From NCBI GenBank assembly GCA_030067915.1, contig JASGCC010000451.1:1-64000 (forward strand): a stretch of 64,000 nucleotides of DNA, written 5' to 3'. The stretch's first letter is position 1, and each line of letters opens with the position of its first letter. Positions 11,682 to 18,418 of the stretch are shown here, in pieces. Origin of the DNA: Hydractinia echinata. Its lineage: Eukaryota > Cnidaria > Hydrozoa > Anthoathecata > Hydractiniidae. The position numbers and the translations under genes were made by a program. A model generated the notes under the pieces. It saw only the letters and a list, made by a program, of their open reading frames with translations. It did not search any database and was not told the origin of the DNA.

Positions 11682-12318
11682 TCAATCTCCCAACGATGGG
11701 ATTAACCTTTTTCAAAAATACCCTGACATTCTTCTTGCCATCCGAGTTTATCTTGAAGCGTTTATATGAACCATCAAACGCTTCCTCGGTGGGGGTATAT
11801 GGATTTTCCTCTTCGGGTACGGTCGCTTCCTCGGTGGGGGTATATGGATTTTCCTCTTCGGGTACGGTCGGTCCCCCACCTAACTTTTCATACAAACTCA
11901 TGATCTTATCCTTCATGGTTTTGAAAGCCCTTGATGTTTTATCCTTGATGGTCCTCGGTACATGTTTCATCAACCAGTGTCCCCAATCAATCAACTTGCT
12001 TTTCACCTGTTGAGGTTTATTGAATGGTCTCGGGGCCGGTATTGGTCTGGTGGGTCTCGGCGCTGGTACCGGTCTGGTTGGTCTCGGAGCTGGTGTCGGT
12101 CTGGTGGGTCTCGACAATAATCCAGCGAGGTCGGCCTTTTTGGCTCGTGAGTCAAAGGCGATCCCACGCGATCTTGCCAGGATCCTCAGTATCGGAACGG
12201 TCTTCTCCCCAAATGGTGAGTCGGATAGGAGTGAGACAAGCTCATGCTTTCGCAATTTCGAATAATAACGTAGACCGCGTTCCCTTGCGAGTTCTCTTAA
12301 TTCGACAACGGAAGTCAT
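11608..12318 (-). CDS. SAP-motif, Pro-rich protein; likely N-terminal part of the polymerase
   Basis: 236 codons from an ATG. It carries two SAP-like helical DNA-binding motifs in tandem (about residues 3-32, VVELRELARERG, and 40-68, ILRILARSRG). A Pro/Arg/Thr linker with repeated RPTRP-PAPRP units follows, then an exact duplication of TVPEEENPYTPTEEA. Its last 25 or so codons overlap the polymerase frame and look like out-of-frame reading: the five-G run at 11675-11679 is where the two frames could join. In related Polinton polymerases, as I recall, a SAP-like head and basic linker precede the polymerase in one protein. I therefore read this as the detached head of polB, though a separately translated protein or programmed +1 frameshifting is possible. 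Confidence 0.75.
   Translation of the reverse strand: MTSVVELRELARERGLRYYSKLRKHELVSLLSDSPFGEKTVPILRILARSRGIAFDSRAKKADLAGLLSRPTRPTPAPRPTRPVPAPRPTRPIPAPRPFNKPQQVKSKLIDWGHWLMKHVPRTIKDKTSRAFKTMKDKIMSLYEKLGGGPTVPEEENPYTPTEEATVPEEENPYTPTEEAFDGSYKRFKINSDGKKNVRVFLKKVNPIVGRLIGGLARTEEIPEDSGDIVGEVGKG
11780..11869 (-). repeat. Exact 45-bp tandem duplication in the SAP ORF
   Basis: Two identical 45-bp copies start at 11780 and 11825 and keep the reading frame, giving the acidic 15-residue unit TVPEEENPYTPTEEA twice. Perfect identity implies a recent slippage or an expandable linker. Confidence 0.9.
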
Positions 12319-12367
12319 ATCGGATTTTGATATACGATATATAACCTTTAATATGGTTTTTTAAAAT
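12319..12367 (-). promoter_or_regulatory. Leader/promoter of the SAP-polymerase gene
   Basis: On the minus strand an AT-rich stretch with ttatatatcgtatatc lies directly before the ATG at 12318. The same pattern, including atcgtatatca and the first codons ATGACTTC, precedes the RING gene start at 13463. This is a candidate TATA-type promoter with a very short leader. Confidence 0.5.
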
Positions 12368-12394
12368 CATGCAACTAAAAAAAGATTCATAACA

Positions 12395-12418
12395 TTTGTT
12401 ACTCGAGCGAGTAACAAA
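12395..12418 (-). terminator. Post-stop hairpin after the RING gene
   Basis: Perfect 11-bp inverted repeat tttgttactcg / cgagtaacaaa with a 2-base centre, 16 nt beyond the RING gene stop. It is one of a set of hairpins at gene ends in this element and may mark the transcript 3' end. Confidence 0.6.
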
Positions 12419-12434
12419 GAACAATCCGACCACC

Positions 12435-13028
12435 TCAAATATATTGTCTAATGACAAGATCTATTGTCGCGCGACATATAGGGCATTTATCTCCCCGCGC
12501 TTTCAATATCGATGTACATGATAAACAACAGCACATATGTCCTGTTCCACCATGCACAATGGTTGCATTCTTTCGCTTGGAAAGACATATTATACATCTA
12601 TCATCGTCCTCAAGTTCCTCGTCATCAATATCATCATCATCAACCAGAAGCGGCAACGGCAAAATAGGTACCGGTCTGGTGGGTCTCACCGGGTGCTCAA
12701 CCATAAATCTAAAGGCATCGATATCCGGGTCATAGGCATATTGAAAGGCATCGATATCCGGATGTTGTGCTATAAATTCGGCATATTCATCATCAACCGA
12801 TCGCGTTGGTACATTATCCGCGCCCTCCTCCTCGTCAATATGTGCTATAAATTCAGCAATATCATCATCAACCGGTACCGGTCTCGGTGGGCTCCACGAT
12901 CTTTCCACCAACGGATGGATGAATCCTATTTCCTCTTCATTGGCATATCGAGCTATTCCAAGTTCCCGGTCATCCACAACCGGAACCGGCAACGGCAAAA
13001 TAGGTTGCGATTGGGGTAATCTTCTAGT
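12435..13028 (-). CDS. RING-finger protein, C-terminal main segment
   Basis: Likely E3 ubiquitin-ligase-type protein. The C-terminal 50 or so residues form a C3HC4-like RING: CIIC, then H and CCCLSC, then CPIC, ending DLVIRQYI. Ahead of it is an acidic, Pro-rich region with repeated blocks (AEFIA, DPDIDAF, RPTRPVP). The open frame runs from a TGA at 13034-13032 and contains no ATG until roughly the middle of the protein, so translation cannot begin here. The 5' segment at 13320-13463 supplies an ATG and a similar DEYAEF/DPDI block. Joining across 13029-13319 at GT...AG keeps phase. RING proteins in DNA viruses often act on host ubiquitin pathways; that is analogy only. Confidence 0.8.
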   Translation of the reverse strand, partial: TRRLPQSQPILPLPVPVVDDRELGIARYANEEEIGFIHPLVERSWSPPRPVPVDDDIAEFIAHIDEEEGADNVPTRSVDDEYAEFIAQHPDIDAFQYAYDPDIDAFRFMVEHPVRPTRPVPILPLPLLVDDDDIDDEELEDDDRCIICLSKRKNATIVHGGTGHMCCCLSCTSILKARGDKCPICRATIDLVIRQYI

Positions 13029-13114
13029 CTTTCAAGAGTGGTATTCAATTTTTCTATGTTATTTGTTTCAGTCGCATGCATTTTTTACATGACTTTTTAC
13101 ATAATGTTTTATTA

Positions 13115-13208
13115 TGTTTGTGTATGTGTGTGTATGTGTATGTGTATGTATGTATGTATATATATGTGTGTGTGTATATGTGTGTATGTATGTATATATA
13201 TATATATT
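13115..13208. repeat. (TG/TA)n microsatellite
   Basis: Alternating TG, TATG and TA units inside the interruption of the RING gene. The short frames read through it on both strands are low-complexity artefacts. Confidence 0.9.
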
Positions 13209-13289
13209 CTTTCTTTTTTGGTTTTATTATCAGGACACGCAATAATAGCAGTAATTTATTACTGAAGTGTACATCCTGTGTAAATATTC

Positions 13290-13316
13290 ATAATAAATAA
13301 ATAAATAAATAAATAA
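13290..13316 (+). repeat. (AAATA)-type tail
   Basis: Five or more taaa/aata units follow a sequence ending tgtaaatattca. This is typical of a retroelement 3' end in plus orientation, but could be simple microsatellite. Confidence 0.6.
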
Positions 13317-13319
13317 CAC

Positions 13320-13463
13320 CAATGAGGAGAGTCGGAGCCTTGTGGCCAAACTCATCTCCCTAAATCTAAAGGCGCCGATATCCGGGTCATAGGCATATTG
13401 AAAGGCATCGATATCCGGATGTTGTGACTCGAATTCGGCATATTCATCGGCAACAGAAGTCAT
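13320..13463 (-). CDS. RING-finger gene, 5' segment
   Basis: 48 codons starting MTSVADEYAEF. The block DEYAEF-QHPDIDAFQYAYDPDI-AFRF is about 90 percent identical in DNA to a block inside the main RING segment (13371-13447 versus about 12708-12797), so the gene contains an internal duplication. The ATG at 13463 follows a leader nearly identical to that of the SAP-polymerase gene, and the first four residues MTSV match. Without splicing, the frame runs into the AT-rich interruption and stops at 13230. I read it as exon 1 (or the cut-off head) of the RING gene. Confidence 0.6.
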
Positions 13464-13665
13464 ATCAGCCTGTGATATACGATTTATGAATCCTTAAGAT
13501 GTTTTTCATAATCGTAAGCCAGTTTTTTTTTATTGTTAGGATCTCCAAGGTGGTCGAAAAAATGTCGGTGGGTACTCCCCCATGGAAAAATTAGGATCTC
13601 TGAGGTCGCTAGAGCATCACATTTGTTACTCGTGTGTGAGTAACAGAATACGTTTCTAGGTCCAA
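13464..13665 (-). promoter_or_regulatory. Spacer with promoter-like leader and hairpin
   Basis: The part next to 13463 matches the leader at 12319-12367 (shared atcgtatatca and gatatgacttc). The rest is AT-rich with no supported gene; the 61-codon frame here shows no conserved feature. The far end contains the 13624-13645 hairpin. Confidence 0.5.
13624..13645 (-). terminator. Post-stop hairpin after the small SAP gene
   Basis: Perfect 8-bp stem tgttactc / gagtaaca with loop gtgtgt, 20 nt beyond the stop of the 100-aa SAP gene. The flanking acatttgttactcg is shared with the hairpin at 12395-12418. Confidence 0.6.
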
Positions 13666-13968
13666 TCACTTTTTGGAAGATCGCTTATCGTTATAACGTT
13701 TTTGACATCTTAGATATGCTTCCCTGTTGTTCACCCTCCAGTTTGAACAGTATCCATACCATGCTTGTTTGGTATCCAGGTCGATGGTGTAGGATGGATA
13801 AATATCATTCCTCTCAATCACCCCAATCAATTTAGCTTTATTCATTCCACAAATATACTTAATCCCACGGGATTTGGCCACTTCTCTCAACTCTTTGATT
13901 TTCATTAATTTGTAGTCGGGTACCCGAGCGGCAGCATCACAATGTAGATCGGTATTCATGTCAGACAT
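13666..13968 (-). CDS. Small SAP-like protein
   Basis: 100 aa. A SAP-like motif at about residues 22-52 (MKIKELREVAKSRG, then KAKLIGVIE) resembles the two motifs in the polymerase head, so it may bind DNA. The C-terminal half (WYGYCSNWRVNNREAYLRC) and the basic end RYNDKRSSKK are not recognised. It starts at an ATG with a TATA-like ttatatattaag directly upstream. It is transcribed away from the integrase gene across a 91-bp spacer. The function is unknown beyond likely nucleic-acid binding. Confidence 0.7.
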   Translation of the reverse strand: MSDMNTDLHCDAAARVPDYKLMKIKELREVAKSRGIKYICGMNKAKLIGVIERNDIYPSYTIDLDTKQAWYGYCSNWRVNNREAYLRCQKRYNDKRSSKK

Positions 13969-14059
13969 CTTAATATATAATCAGTAAAAACTTTTAAGCA
14001 CTTTTATCGTACCACATCATAACAAAAAGGAGATAAATAAAGGTGTGCATAAATAAAAC
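13969..14059. promoter_or_regulatory. Divergent promoter: small SAP gene / integrase
   Basis: 91-bp AT-rich spacer between two divergent ATGs. It holds ttaatatataatc on the side of the SAP gene and aggagataaataaagg on the side of the integrase. Confidence 0.5.
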
Positions 14060-15043
14060 ATGTCAAACTCTAAACTTCAAGAGACTTACTATCAACCTCA
14101 AAATTTATGGAAAGGACAAAAGGCTGTTCAGAATTTAATAGTATTCGGTTTCAAGCCAAAGGAGATTAAGAAGTGGCTATCAAAACAAGCATTTTGGCAA
14201 GTACATTTACCCGCTCCAAAACATGTTGAAAGACCACATTATGAAGTTACCACCCCTAATGATTTACATCAATTCGATTTATTGTACATGCCCGGTGACA
14301 TACTGTATGGTAATAAATATAAGTACATTTTGTCGGGAATCGATGCTGCTTCCATGTACAAAGTAGCCCGACCTTTGAGGAGTAAGAAAGCCAAAGAGGT
14401 TGCCGCTATGATTGAGGACATCTACAAGGCAGGACCATTAACTTATCCGAAAACTTTCCAATGTGATAACGGTTCAAAATTCAAGGCAGATGTATCAAAA
14501 TTGTTGGAGAAGCATAAGGTTGAAATTAAAAGAGCGACTACAAAATATAAGCATACGCACACAGCTTTTGTTGAGGCGTTGAACAAGATACTTGCCGAAA
14601 ATTTATTCAAAATACAAGATGCCCAAGAACTGAATGATTCGGAAAAGGTATCATCTACATGGGTTAAGCATTTGTATAAACTGATTGATAGGCTAAACGA
14701 TACAAAGACGCAGATGATTGATATGAAGCCAAAAGATGCTATTATAATGAAAGAGGTGCCTTTGGTTAATCAAGAGAGCTATCCTTCTGAAGTAGAATTA
14801 CCTCAAGGTGGCTTGTATAGATATTTACTACAACCTGGTGAAGAGCATGATGATGGGCGGAGACGGGCAACCGATAGAATATGGTCGAAAAACACATATA
14901 GATTGCGTGAGGTAATATCGCAACCTGGTAACCGTGTAATGTACTATGTTCAAGACGGACCCGGACGGGCTTTTGTAAAAGAGGAATTGATATTAATACC
15001 TGAAGATACAGAATTACCTCCTGATTATGTGCAAGGTTGGTGA
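14060..15043 (+). CDS. int: Retroviral-type integrase of the Polinton
   Basis: Inserts the excised or replicated element into host DNA. The 327-aa protein has the RNase-H-like catalytic core with D73 (QFDLLY), D136 (QCDNGSKFK) and E172 (VEALNK). There are 35 residues between the second D and the E, the classical D,D35E spacing. The C-terminal 50 or so residues (YRLREVI...VKEELILIPED) form a chromo/SH3-like tail. The N terminus lacks a recognisable HHCC zinc finger: His residues occur near 49-60 but no CxxC. The frame is intact from ATG to stop, so activity is plausible. The gene points opposite to most neighbours and shares a divergent spacer with the small SAP gene. Confidence 0.95.
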   Translation: MSNSKLQETYYQPQNLWKGQKAVQNLIVFGFKPKEIKKWLSKQAFWQVHLPAPKHVERPHYEVTTPNDLHQFDLLYMPGDILYGNKYKYILSGIDAASMYKVARPLRSKKAKEVAAMIEDIYKAGPLTYPKTFQCDNGSKFKADVSKLLEKHKVEIKRATTKYKHTHTAFVEALNKILAENLFKIQDAQELNDSEKVSSTWVKHLYKLIDRLNDTKTQMIDMKPKDAIIMKEVPLVNQESYPSEVELPQGGLYRYLLQPGEEHDDGRRRATDRIWSKNTYRLREVISQPGNRVMYYVQDGPGRAFVKEELILIPEDTELPPDYVQGW

Positions 15044-15068
15044 AAAAGGGGGACGATACATAAAAAGT

Positions 15069-15093
15069 ATCTTTACCTGTTTCTGGTAAAGAT
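15069..15093 (+). terminator. Post-stop hairpin after integrase
   Basis: Perfect 9-bp stem atctttacc / ggtaaagat with a 7-base loop, 25 nt beyond the integrase stop. The surrounding 15044-15221 spacer holds nothing else that I can support. Confidence 0.55.
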
Positions 15094-15221
15094 GATTGTG
15101 CCGGGGTTTAGTGTTGAGGATCGCGCCACATAATGTCACAATTAAAAAAACCTCCTTACTTTCAAATATTAATTTTTCAAATAGAACATGAAATATGTGA
15201 ATGGTATGCAGGCACACATTA

Positions 15222-15821
15222 CTAACTTTGTTCCTGATTTAACGTCTTTTTTAGGCTTTGAACCTCCGCCATTAAACTTTTTTCGAATTGATTGCGTGTT
15301 TCGCTCTCCATCTTTCTATCTGTTTTGGTCATCTTCTGCAGAGCTTCATAGTATATACCACACAAAGTTTGAAATTCCATGTGGCTAATATTATCATCAT
15401 TCAATGCTCGTGAGAAAGAGTTTTCAAACACAGCAATGGTGGATGTTACAACAGCGCATAATTTAATGACTTTCTTAAGTTTATTTTGATATCTCTTAAT
15501 CAATGCCGCGATAACGGTACAGGATATAGCTCCACCTATGGATACACTGGAAAGTCCTATGGAAATGGGAATTCCAACAAGTGTGGCGCTGGTTGCTATC
15601 GTACCAATACCGGTGGAAATGGCTAAGGTTTCTGAGATGTAGAGTGAAATAGCTAATCGGTGTAATGCCTTGTTATATTTCTCATACTTGGTGTTGAATT
15701 TGTTTTTTAATTTTATCAACTCTTCAAGTTGAGAATTAACCGTATTTGTGTTAAACTTGTCTTGCTCACTCGAATACTCGGGAGCTGTGGGTAGCTTTGG
15801 ATAAATCTTAAGCTCGGCCAT
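15222..15821 (-). CDS. Membrane protein, paralogue A (199 aa), function unknown
   Basis: Starts MAELKIYP. A short polar helical region (QLEELIKLKNKF) leads to a long hydrophobic, Gly/Ile/Ser-rich stretch at about 62-110, probably two membrane helices. A conserved helical region follows (MEFQTLCGIYYEAL), then a charged coiled-coil-like tail to residue 199. It is a tandem paralogue of the next gene at 15867-16352. I recall similar proteins in other animal Polintons but know of no function. A membrane or virion-membrane role is inference. Confidence 0.75.
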   Translation of the reverse strand: MAELKIYPKLPTAPEYSSEQDKFNTNTVNSQLEELIKLKNKFNTKYEKYNKALHRLAISLYISETLAISTGIGTIATSATLVGIPISIGLSSVSIGGAISCTVIAALIKRYQNKLKKVIKLCAVVTSTIAVFENSFSRALNDDNISHMEFQTLCGIYYEALQKMTKTDRKMESETRNQFEKSLMAEVQSLKKTLNQEQS

Positions 15822-15866
15822 TAGTTATTACAAAGAAAAACTATCCTCTAAATAATTAAAAAAACG
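15822..15866 (-). promoter_or_regulatory. Promoter-like leader of paralogue A
   Basis: AT-rich 45 bp between the stop of paralogue B and the ATG of paralogue A. About 35 bases (tagttatta, aaagaaaaac, tatcctctaaataat) match the leader of paralogue B at 16353-16392. Confidence 0.55.
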
Positions 15867-16352
15867 TCACTCTCCATCTATTTTACTTATCTTTTCAAGA
15901 GCTTCGTAATATATACCACACAAACTTTGAAATTCCATGCGGCTAATATTATCAGACGGTTGTCGTGATAAAGTTCTTTCAAACACATCAATAGCAGATG
16001 TTACAACATGACATGATTTCATGACTTTGTTAAGTTTATTTCGATATCTCTTAATCGATGCTACGATAATGGCACGGGAAACGGAGCTGGATAGGCATAT
16101 ACCGGAAAGTCCTATAGAATTCCTAAAATTTACAACAATGGTAGCGGTGGCTGCCATCGAACTGGCAACTGCTAAGGTTTCTGAGATTATGCGCGAAATC
16201 GTCAATCGGTCTAGTGCTTTGTCGTATTTACACTCATTGTCCCAGAATTTCTTTTGTAATTTTATCAACTCGTCAAGTTGGGAATTAAGTGTGTTTGTAT
16301 TAAACTTGACTTCCTCCCTCGAATACTCGGTGTAAATCTTAAGCTCGGCCAT
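15867..16352 (-). CDS. Membrane protein, paralogue B (161 aa), function unknown
   Basis: Same architecture as paralogue A: MAELKIY start, FNTNT-NSQL-ELIKL segment, hydrophobic region at about 55-100, then MEFQSLCGIYYEALEKI. It stops about 30 residues earlier and lacks the charged C-terminal coil. It lies directly upstream in the same direction and has the same leader sequence, so the gene and its promoter were duplicated together. Its ATG faces the 427-aa gene across 40 bp. The function is not known. Confidence 0.75.
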   Translation of the reverse strand: MAELKIYTEYSREEVKFNTNTLNSQLDELIKLQKKFWDNECKYDKALDRLTISRIISETLAVASSMAATATIVVNFRNSIGLSGICLSSSVSRAIIVASIKRYRNKLNKVMKSCHVVTSAIDVFERTLSRQPSDNISRMEFQSLCGIYYEALEKISKIDGE

Positions 16353-16392
16353 TAGTTATTAAAAAGAAAAACTATCCTCTAAATAATAAAAA
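16353..16392. promoter_or_regulatory. Divergent promoter: paralogue B / 427-aa gene
   Basis: Only 40 bp separate two divergent ATGs. The sequence is AT-rich (aaaaagaaaaac, ctctaaataataaaa). Its near copy at 15822-15866 drives a gene on one side only. Confidence 0.5.
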
Positions 16393-17676
16393 ATGGCAGA
16401 CATTGACATTGACCCTTTTGGAGACCATGGGAGACCCGATGAAGGTACCGATGAAACTTTTCCCCTAATACCAACCGAGGACCGTACACGGGTACAAATA
16501 CATACACCGGGAGAAGAAGAAACATCATTCGGTGGAGGTTCCACTCAACGTACCAGAGTTTTGCATGAACTGGTTGAACCACTTTATAATGAAATATCCG
16601 AAGAATTAAATCAATACCCTGGGGTGATACATACGGACAATTTTGAAATTAAGGATGGTGAATTGTACTACAGAGGCAAAAACGATCCTTTGACAAAAAA
16701 GGGAAGACTAAGGGCTATTAAAACTATAATTAAGATCTTAGGTAAGAACAGGCTACGTGATTTAGGGTTTTATGATGTGAATGTGAAACAAAGAGTGAGA
16801 GAGATAGAAGAAGGGTTTCCCTCGTCATCTAAAATAGAAACAGCAACCGTTGAAGAACTAGAAACTATATCTGGGGATGTGATAAACAGTACGGAAGATA
16901 TAATTTCATTGTTGAAACAACAATCCGTAGACCATGAAGCAACCCAGACCGATGATTTGTTTAAATATCCTGTGCGTGAAATGCTCGGATTGGATAAATC
17001 CGTACAAAAAGTGCGAGGAGGTCTTCAGCTTGCGACCGCTAAAATGGTTTCTACCGAACACAAAATCGATTATGAAGAAAAGAAGTTGAAAGAGATGGAA
17101 GATCCTGACAGATCTGCAACATACACGGATGAACAGAGAGAGATAGTGAAAAAAAGGTTGGAAAAACTAAACGATAAGTTCAAATTTCACCATGAGAAGA
17201 TCAATAATCTCAAAGGTAAACTTAACACTCAAATAAAAAGCATCAAGGAGACGATTGCTAAAATACTTGACAAAGAAACAACATTGGGTGAGAAGATACG
17301 AACACTATTCCGTGAGCAGGGTGTCACAGTTGTCAGCGTACTAACGGCATTTGGTATGGTTATCGGCCTTCTCGTAGAAACTTTGACACCTGGGGGTGGG
17401 GGGTCATCCACCGGTAACGCACAAAATCATGAAAAGGGTGGTACAACTGAAGGTGGTGCAAGGGAATGGATAAAGGCCAAGTTGAATGCTTTGAAATCTC
17501 TCTTGGGAAGGTTGGCTGGGATGGCAGCCGCGGCCCTACCCGGTATAATAGGATCCATCGTATCGTGGATACTCAATCGGGCGAAAGAAGCCGTTGGTTG
17601 GTTGAGTCAAAATTTGTGGGCTTTGATAGTTGGAATCGGAGGTCTGATATACACCTATCTCGTGACAAAGCGTTAG
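16393..17676 (+). CDS. 427-aa coiled-coil and membrane protein, function unknown
   Basis: The acidic, flexible N terminus starts MADIDIDPFGD. A globular region follows (YPGVIHTDNFEIKDGELYYRG). A long charged helical segment at about 215-300 is rich in E and K and probably coiled coil. A hydrophobic helix at about 311-333 (VTVVSVLTAFGMVIGLLVE) is followed by a Gly-rich linker. The C terminus is strongly hydrophobic, with an Ala/Gly segment (GMAAAALPGIIGSIV) and a final helix (LWALIVGIGGLIYTYLV). I recall relatives as one of the recurrent uncharacterised Polinton genes. Its form suggests a virion-membrane or entry-related component, but this is inference. It converges on the 144-aa gene with a shared hairpin between the two stops. 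Confidence 0.8.
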   Translation: MADIDIDPFGDHGRPDEGTDETFPLIPTEDRTRVQIHTPGEEETSFGGGSTQRTRVLHELVEPLYNEISEELNQYPGVIHTDNFEIKDGELYYRGKNDPLTKKGRLRAIKTIIKILGKNRLRDLGFYDVNVKQRVREIEEGFPSSSKIETATVEELETISGDVINSTEDIISLLKQQSVDHEATQTDDLFKYPVREMLGLDKSVQKVRGGLQLATAKMVSTEHKIDYEEKKLKEMEDPDRSATYTDEQREIVKKRLEKLNDKFKFHHEKINNLKGKLNTQIKSIKETIAKILDKETTLGEKIRTLFREQGVTVVSVLTAFGMVIGLLVETLTPGGGGSSTGNAQNHEKGGTTEGGAREWIKAKLNALKSLLGRLAGMAAAALPGIIGSIVSWILNRAKEAVGWLSQNLWALIVGIGGLIYTYLVTKR

Positions 17677-17692
17677 ATCCTTGTATAGATTA

Positions 17693-17717
17693 TATGTTAC
17701 ATGATACATGTAACATA
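17693..17717. terminator. Hairpin shared by two convergent genes
   Basis: Perfect 11-bp stem tatgttacatg / catgtaacata with loop ata. It lies 16 nt after the plus-strand stop at 17676 and 14 nt after the minus-strand stop at 17732, so one palindrome could serve both transcripts. Confidence 0.65.
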
Positions 17718-17731
17718 GATTCGTTGGAGTA

Positions 17732-18166
17732 CTATCTTTCAAAATACCACACGGCACCACCGACACCGATCATACTTAGCGCGATAAAGGCCAATTCCCT
17801 TTCATGTTGATCCTTACTCGGTGTATAAAAGTCGCTCAATACAGGTTCCCTAGGTAGATCTGTAAGATCCTCAACGGATCTATCTCCAAACACTTTTTTA
17901 TATTCGCGCATTGCATCATTTAGCTCTATGAATTTTCCTTCGGCCTTCTTTTCAAGTCTGAGCTGCTTATTGATAAAGTCTACTCTCTCTTGTCTTTTAC
18001 GTTGCCACAAAACCTGGGCTTTTTGTAACTGTTCTATGGCCAGATCATGACGCTTTCTTTCCTTATCTATTCTGTCTTTGGATAAACTTGAAAAGAGATA
18101 GCTTGATCCGGTAAAAGCCAAAGCGTTTGCAAAGGCACCTCCCAACATCATTGCAATTGAAGCCAT
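17732..18166 (-). CDS. 144-aa membrane protein, function unknown
   Basis: An N-terminal hydrophobic segment (MASIAMMLGGAFANALAFTG) is followed by a basic, charged helical middle (residues about 30-100, KERKRHDLAIEQLQKAQ). The C-terminal segment (LAFIALSMIGVGGAVWYF) is probably membrane-spanning. DFYTPSKDQ lies just before it. A TATA-like tataaatatataaac directly precedes the ATG. I recall such short proteins, with the same N-terminal style, in other animal Polintons. The role is unknown; a structural membrane protein is plausible. Confidence 0.75.
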   Translation of the reverse strand: MASIAMMLGGAFANALAFTGSSYLFSSLSKDRIDKERKRHDLAIEQLQKAQVLWQRKRQERVDFINKQLRLEKKAEGKFIELNDAMREYKKVFGDRSVEDLTDLPREPVLSDFYTPSKDQHERELAFIALSMIGVGGAVWYFER

Positions 18167-18219
18167 GTTTATATATTTATAGTTTCAGGTATAATTTTTT
18201 GCTTAACTAGATATTCCCT

Positions 18220-18396
18220 TTACATTTCACTGGCGGCAACGATGGCGACCAGCTTTCCAGTATCTTCCAAGTCAAACTTTTGAATTGAGGGTGGTGACAT
18301 TTTTAACACCTTTTTTCCCAGCATTGAATAGCCTACAGCGAAAACGCAGACGACTGATGCTTTATAAATATCGTTGATTATACTTTTCTTGTCCAT
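18220..18396 (-). CDS. 58-aa mini-protein with one hydrophobic segment
   Basis: Small frame between the 144- and 142-aa genes, starting MDKKSIINDIYKASVV and ending AIVAASEM. A hydrophobic stretch at about 14-27 (SVVCVFAVGYSMLG) is followed by KKVLKMSPPS and a short helical end. Support: it fills an otherwise empty 275-bp gap, keeps the direction and spacing of its neighbours, and has a basic-hydrophobic-basic layout. I recall similar sub-80-residue proteins in related elements. The function is unknown; it may be a small virion membrane protein. Confidence 0.65.
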   Translation of the reverse strand: MDKKSIINDIYKASVVCVFAVGYSMLGKKVLKMSPPSIQKFDLEDTGKLVAIVAASEM

Positions 18397-18418
18397 GTTA
18401 TTTCTATACCGCGAGATT

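Larger units (their letters stand above)
13029..13319 (-). other. AT-rich interruption of the RING gene: intron or inserted element
   Basis: 291 bp without coding potential. On the minus strand it begins GTGTTATTT after a TTG codon and ends TTGAAAG before ACT; these are GT-AG borders and removal is in phase. It contains a (TG/TA)n microsatellite (about 13115-13208). On the plus strand, a stretch ending in a run of AAATA repeats (13290-13316) resembles the 3' tail of a non-LTR retroelement. I see no clear target duplication. Both an intron and a small retroelement insertion fit. Confidence 0.5.

Noticed and set aside
12020..12344. Gly/Val-rich frames opposite the Pro-rich SAP ORF
   Set aside because: Simple antisense of the RPTRP-type codon repeats.
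13038..13300. Cys/Val/Tyr-rich frames in the TG/TA tract
   Set aside because: Microsatellite translated in several frames on both strands.
13484..13669. 61-codon minus-strand frame between the RING head and the small SAP gene
   Set aside because: No recognisable feature; it covers a promoter-like leader and a hairpin.
17466..17810. 114-aa plus-strand frame over the end of the 427-aa gene
   Set aside because: Overlaps a gene with strong membrane-helix pattern and runs through the convergent hairpin into the antisense of the 144-aa gene.
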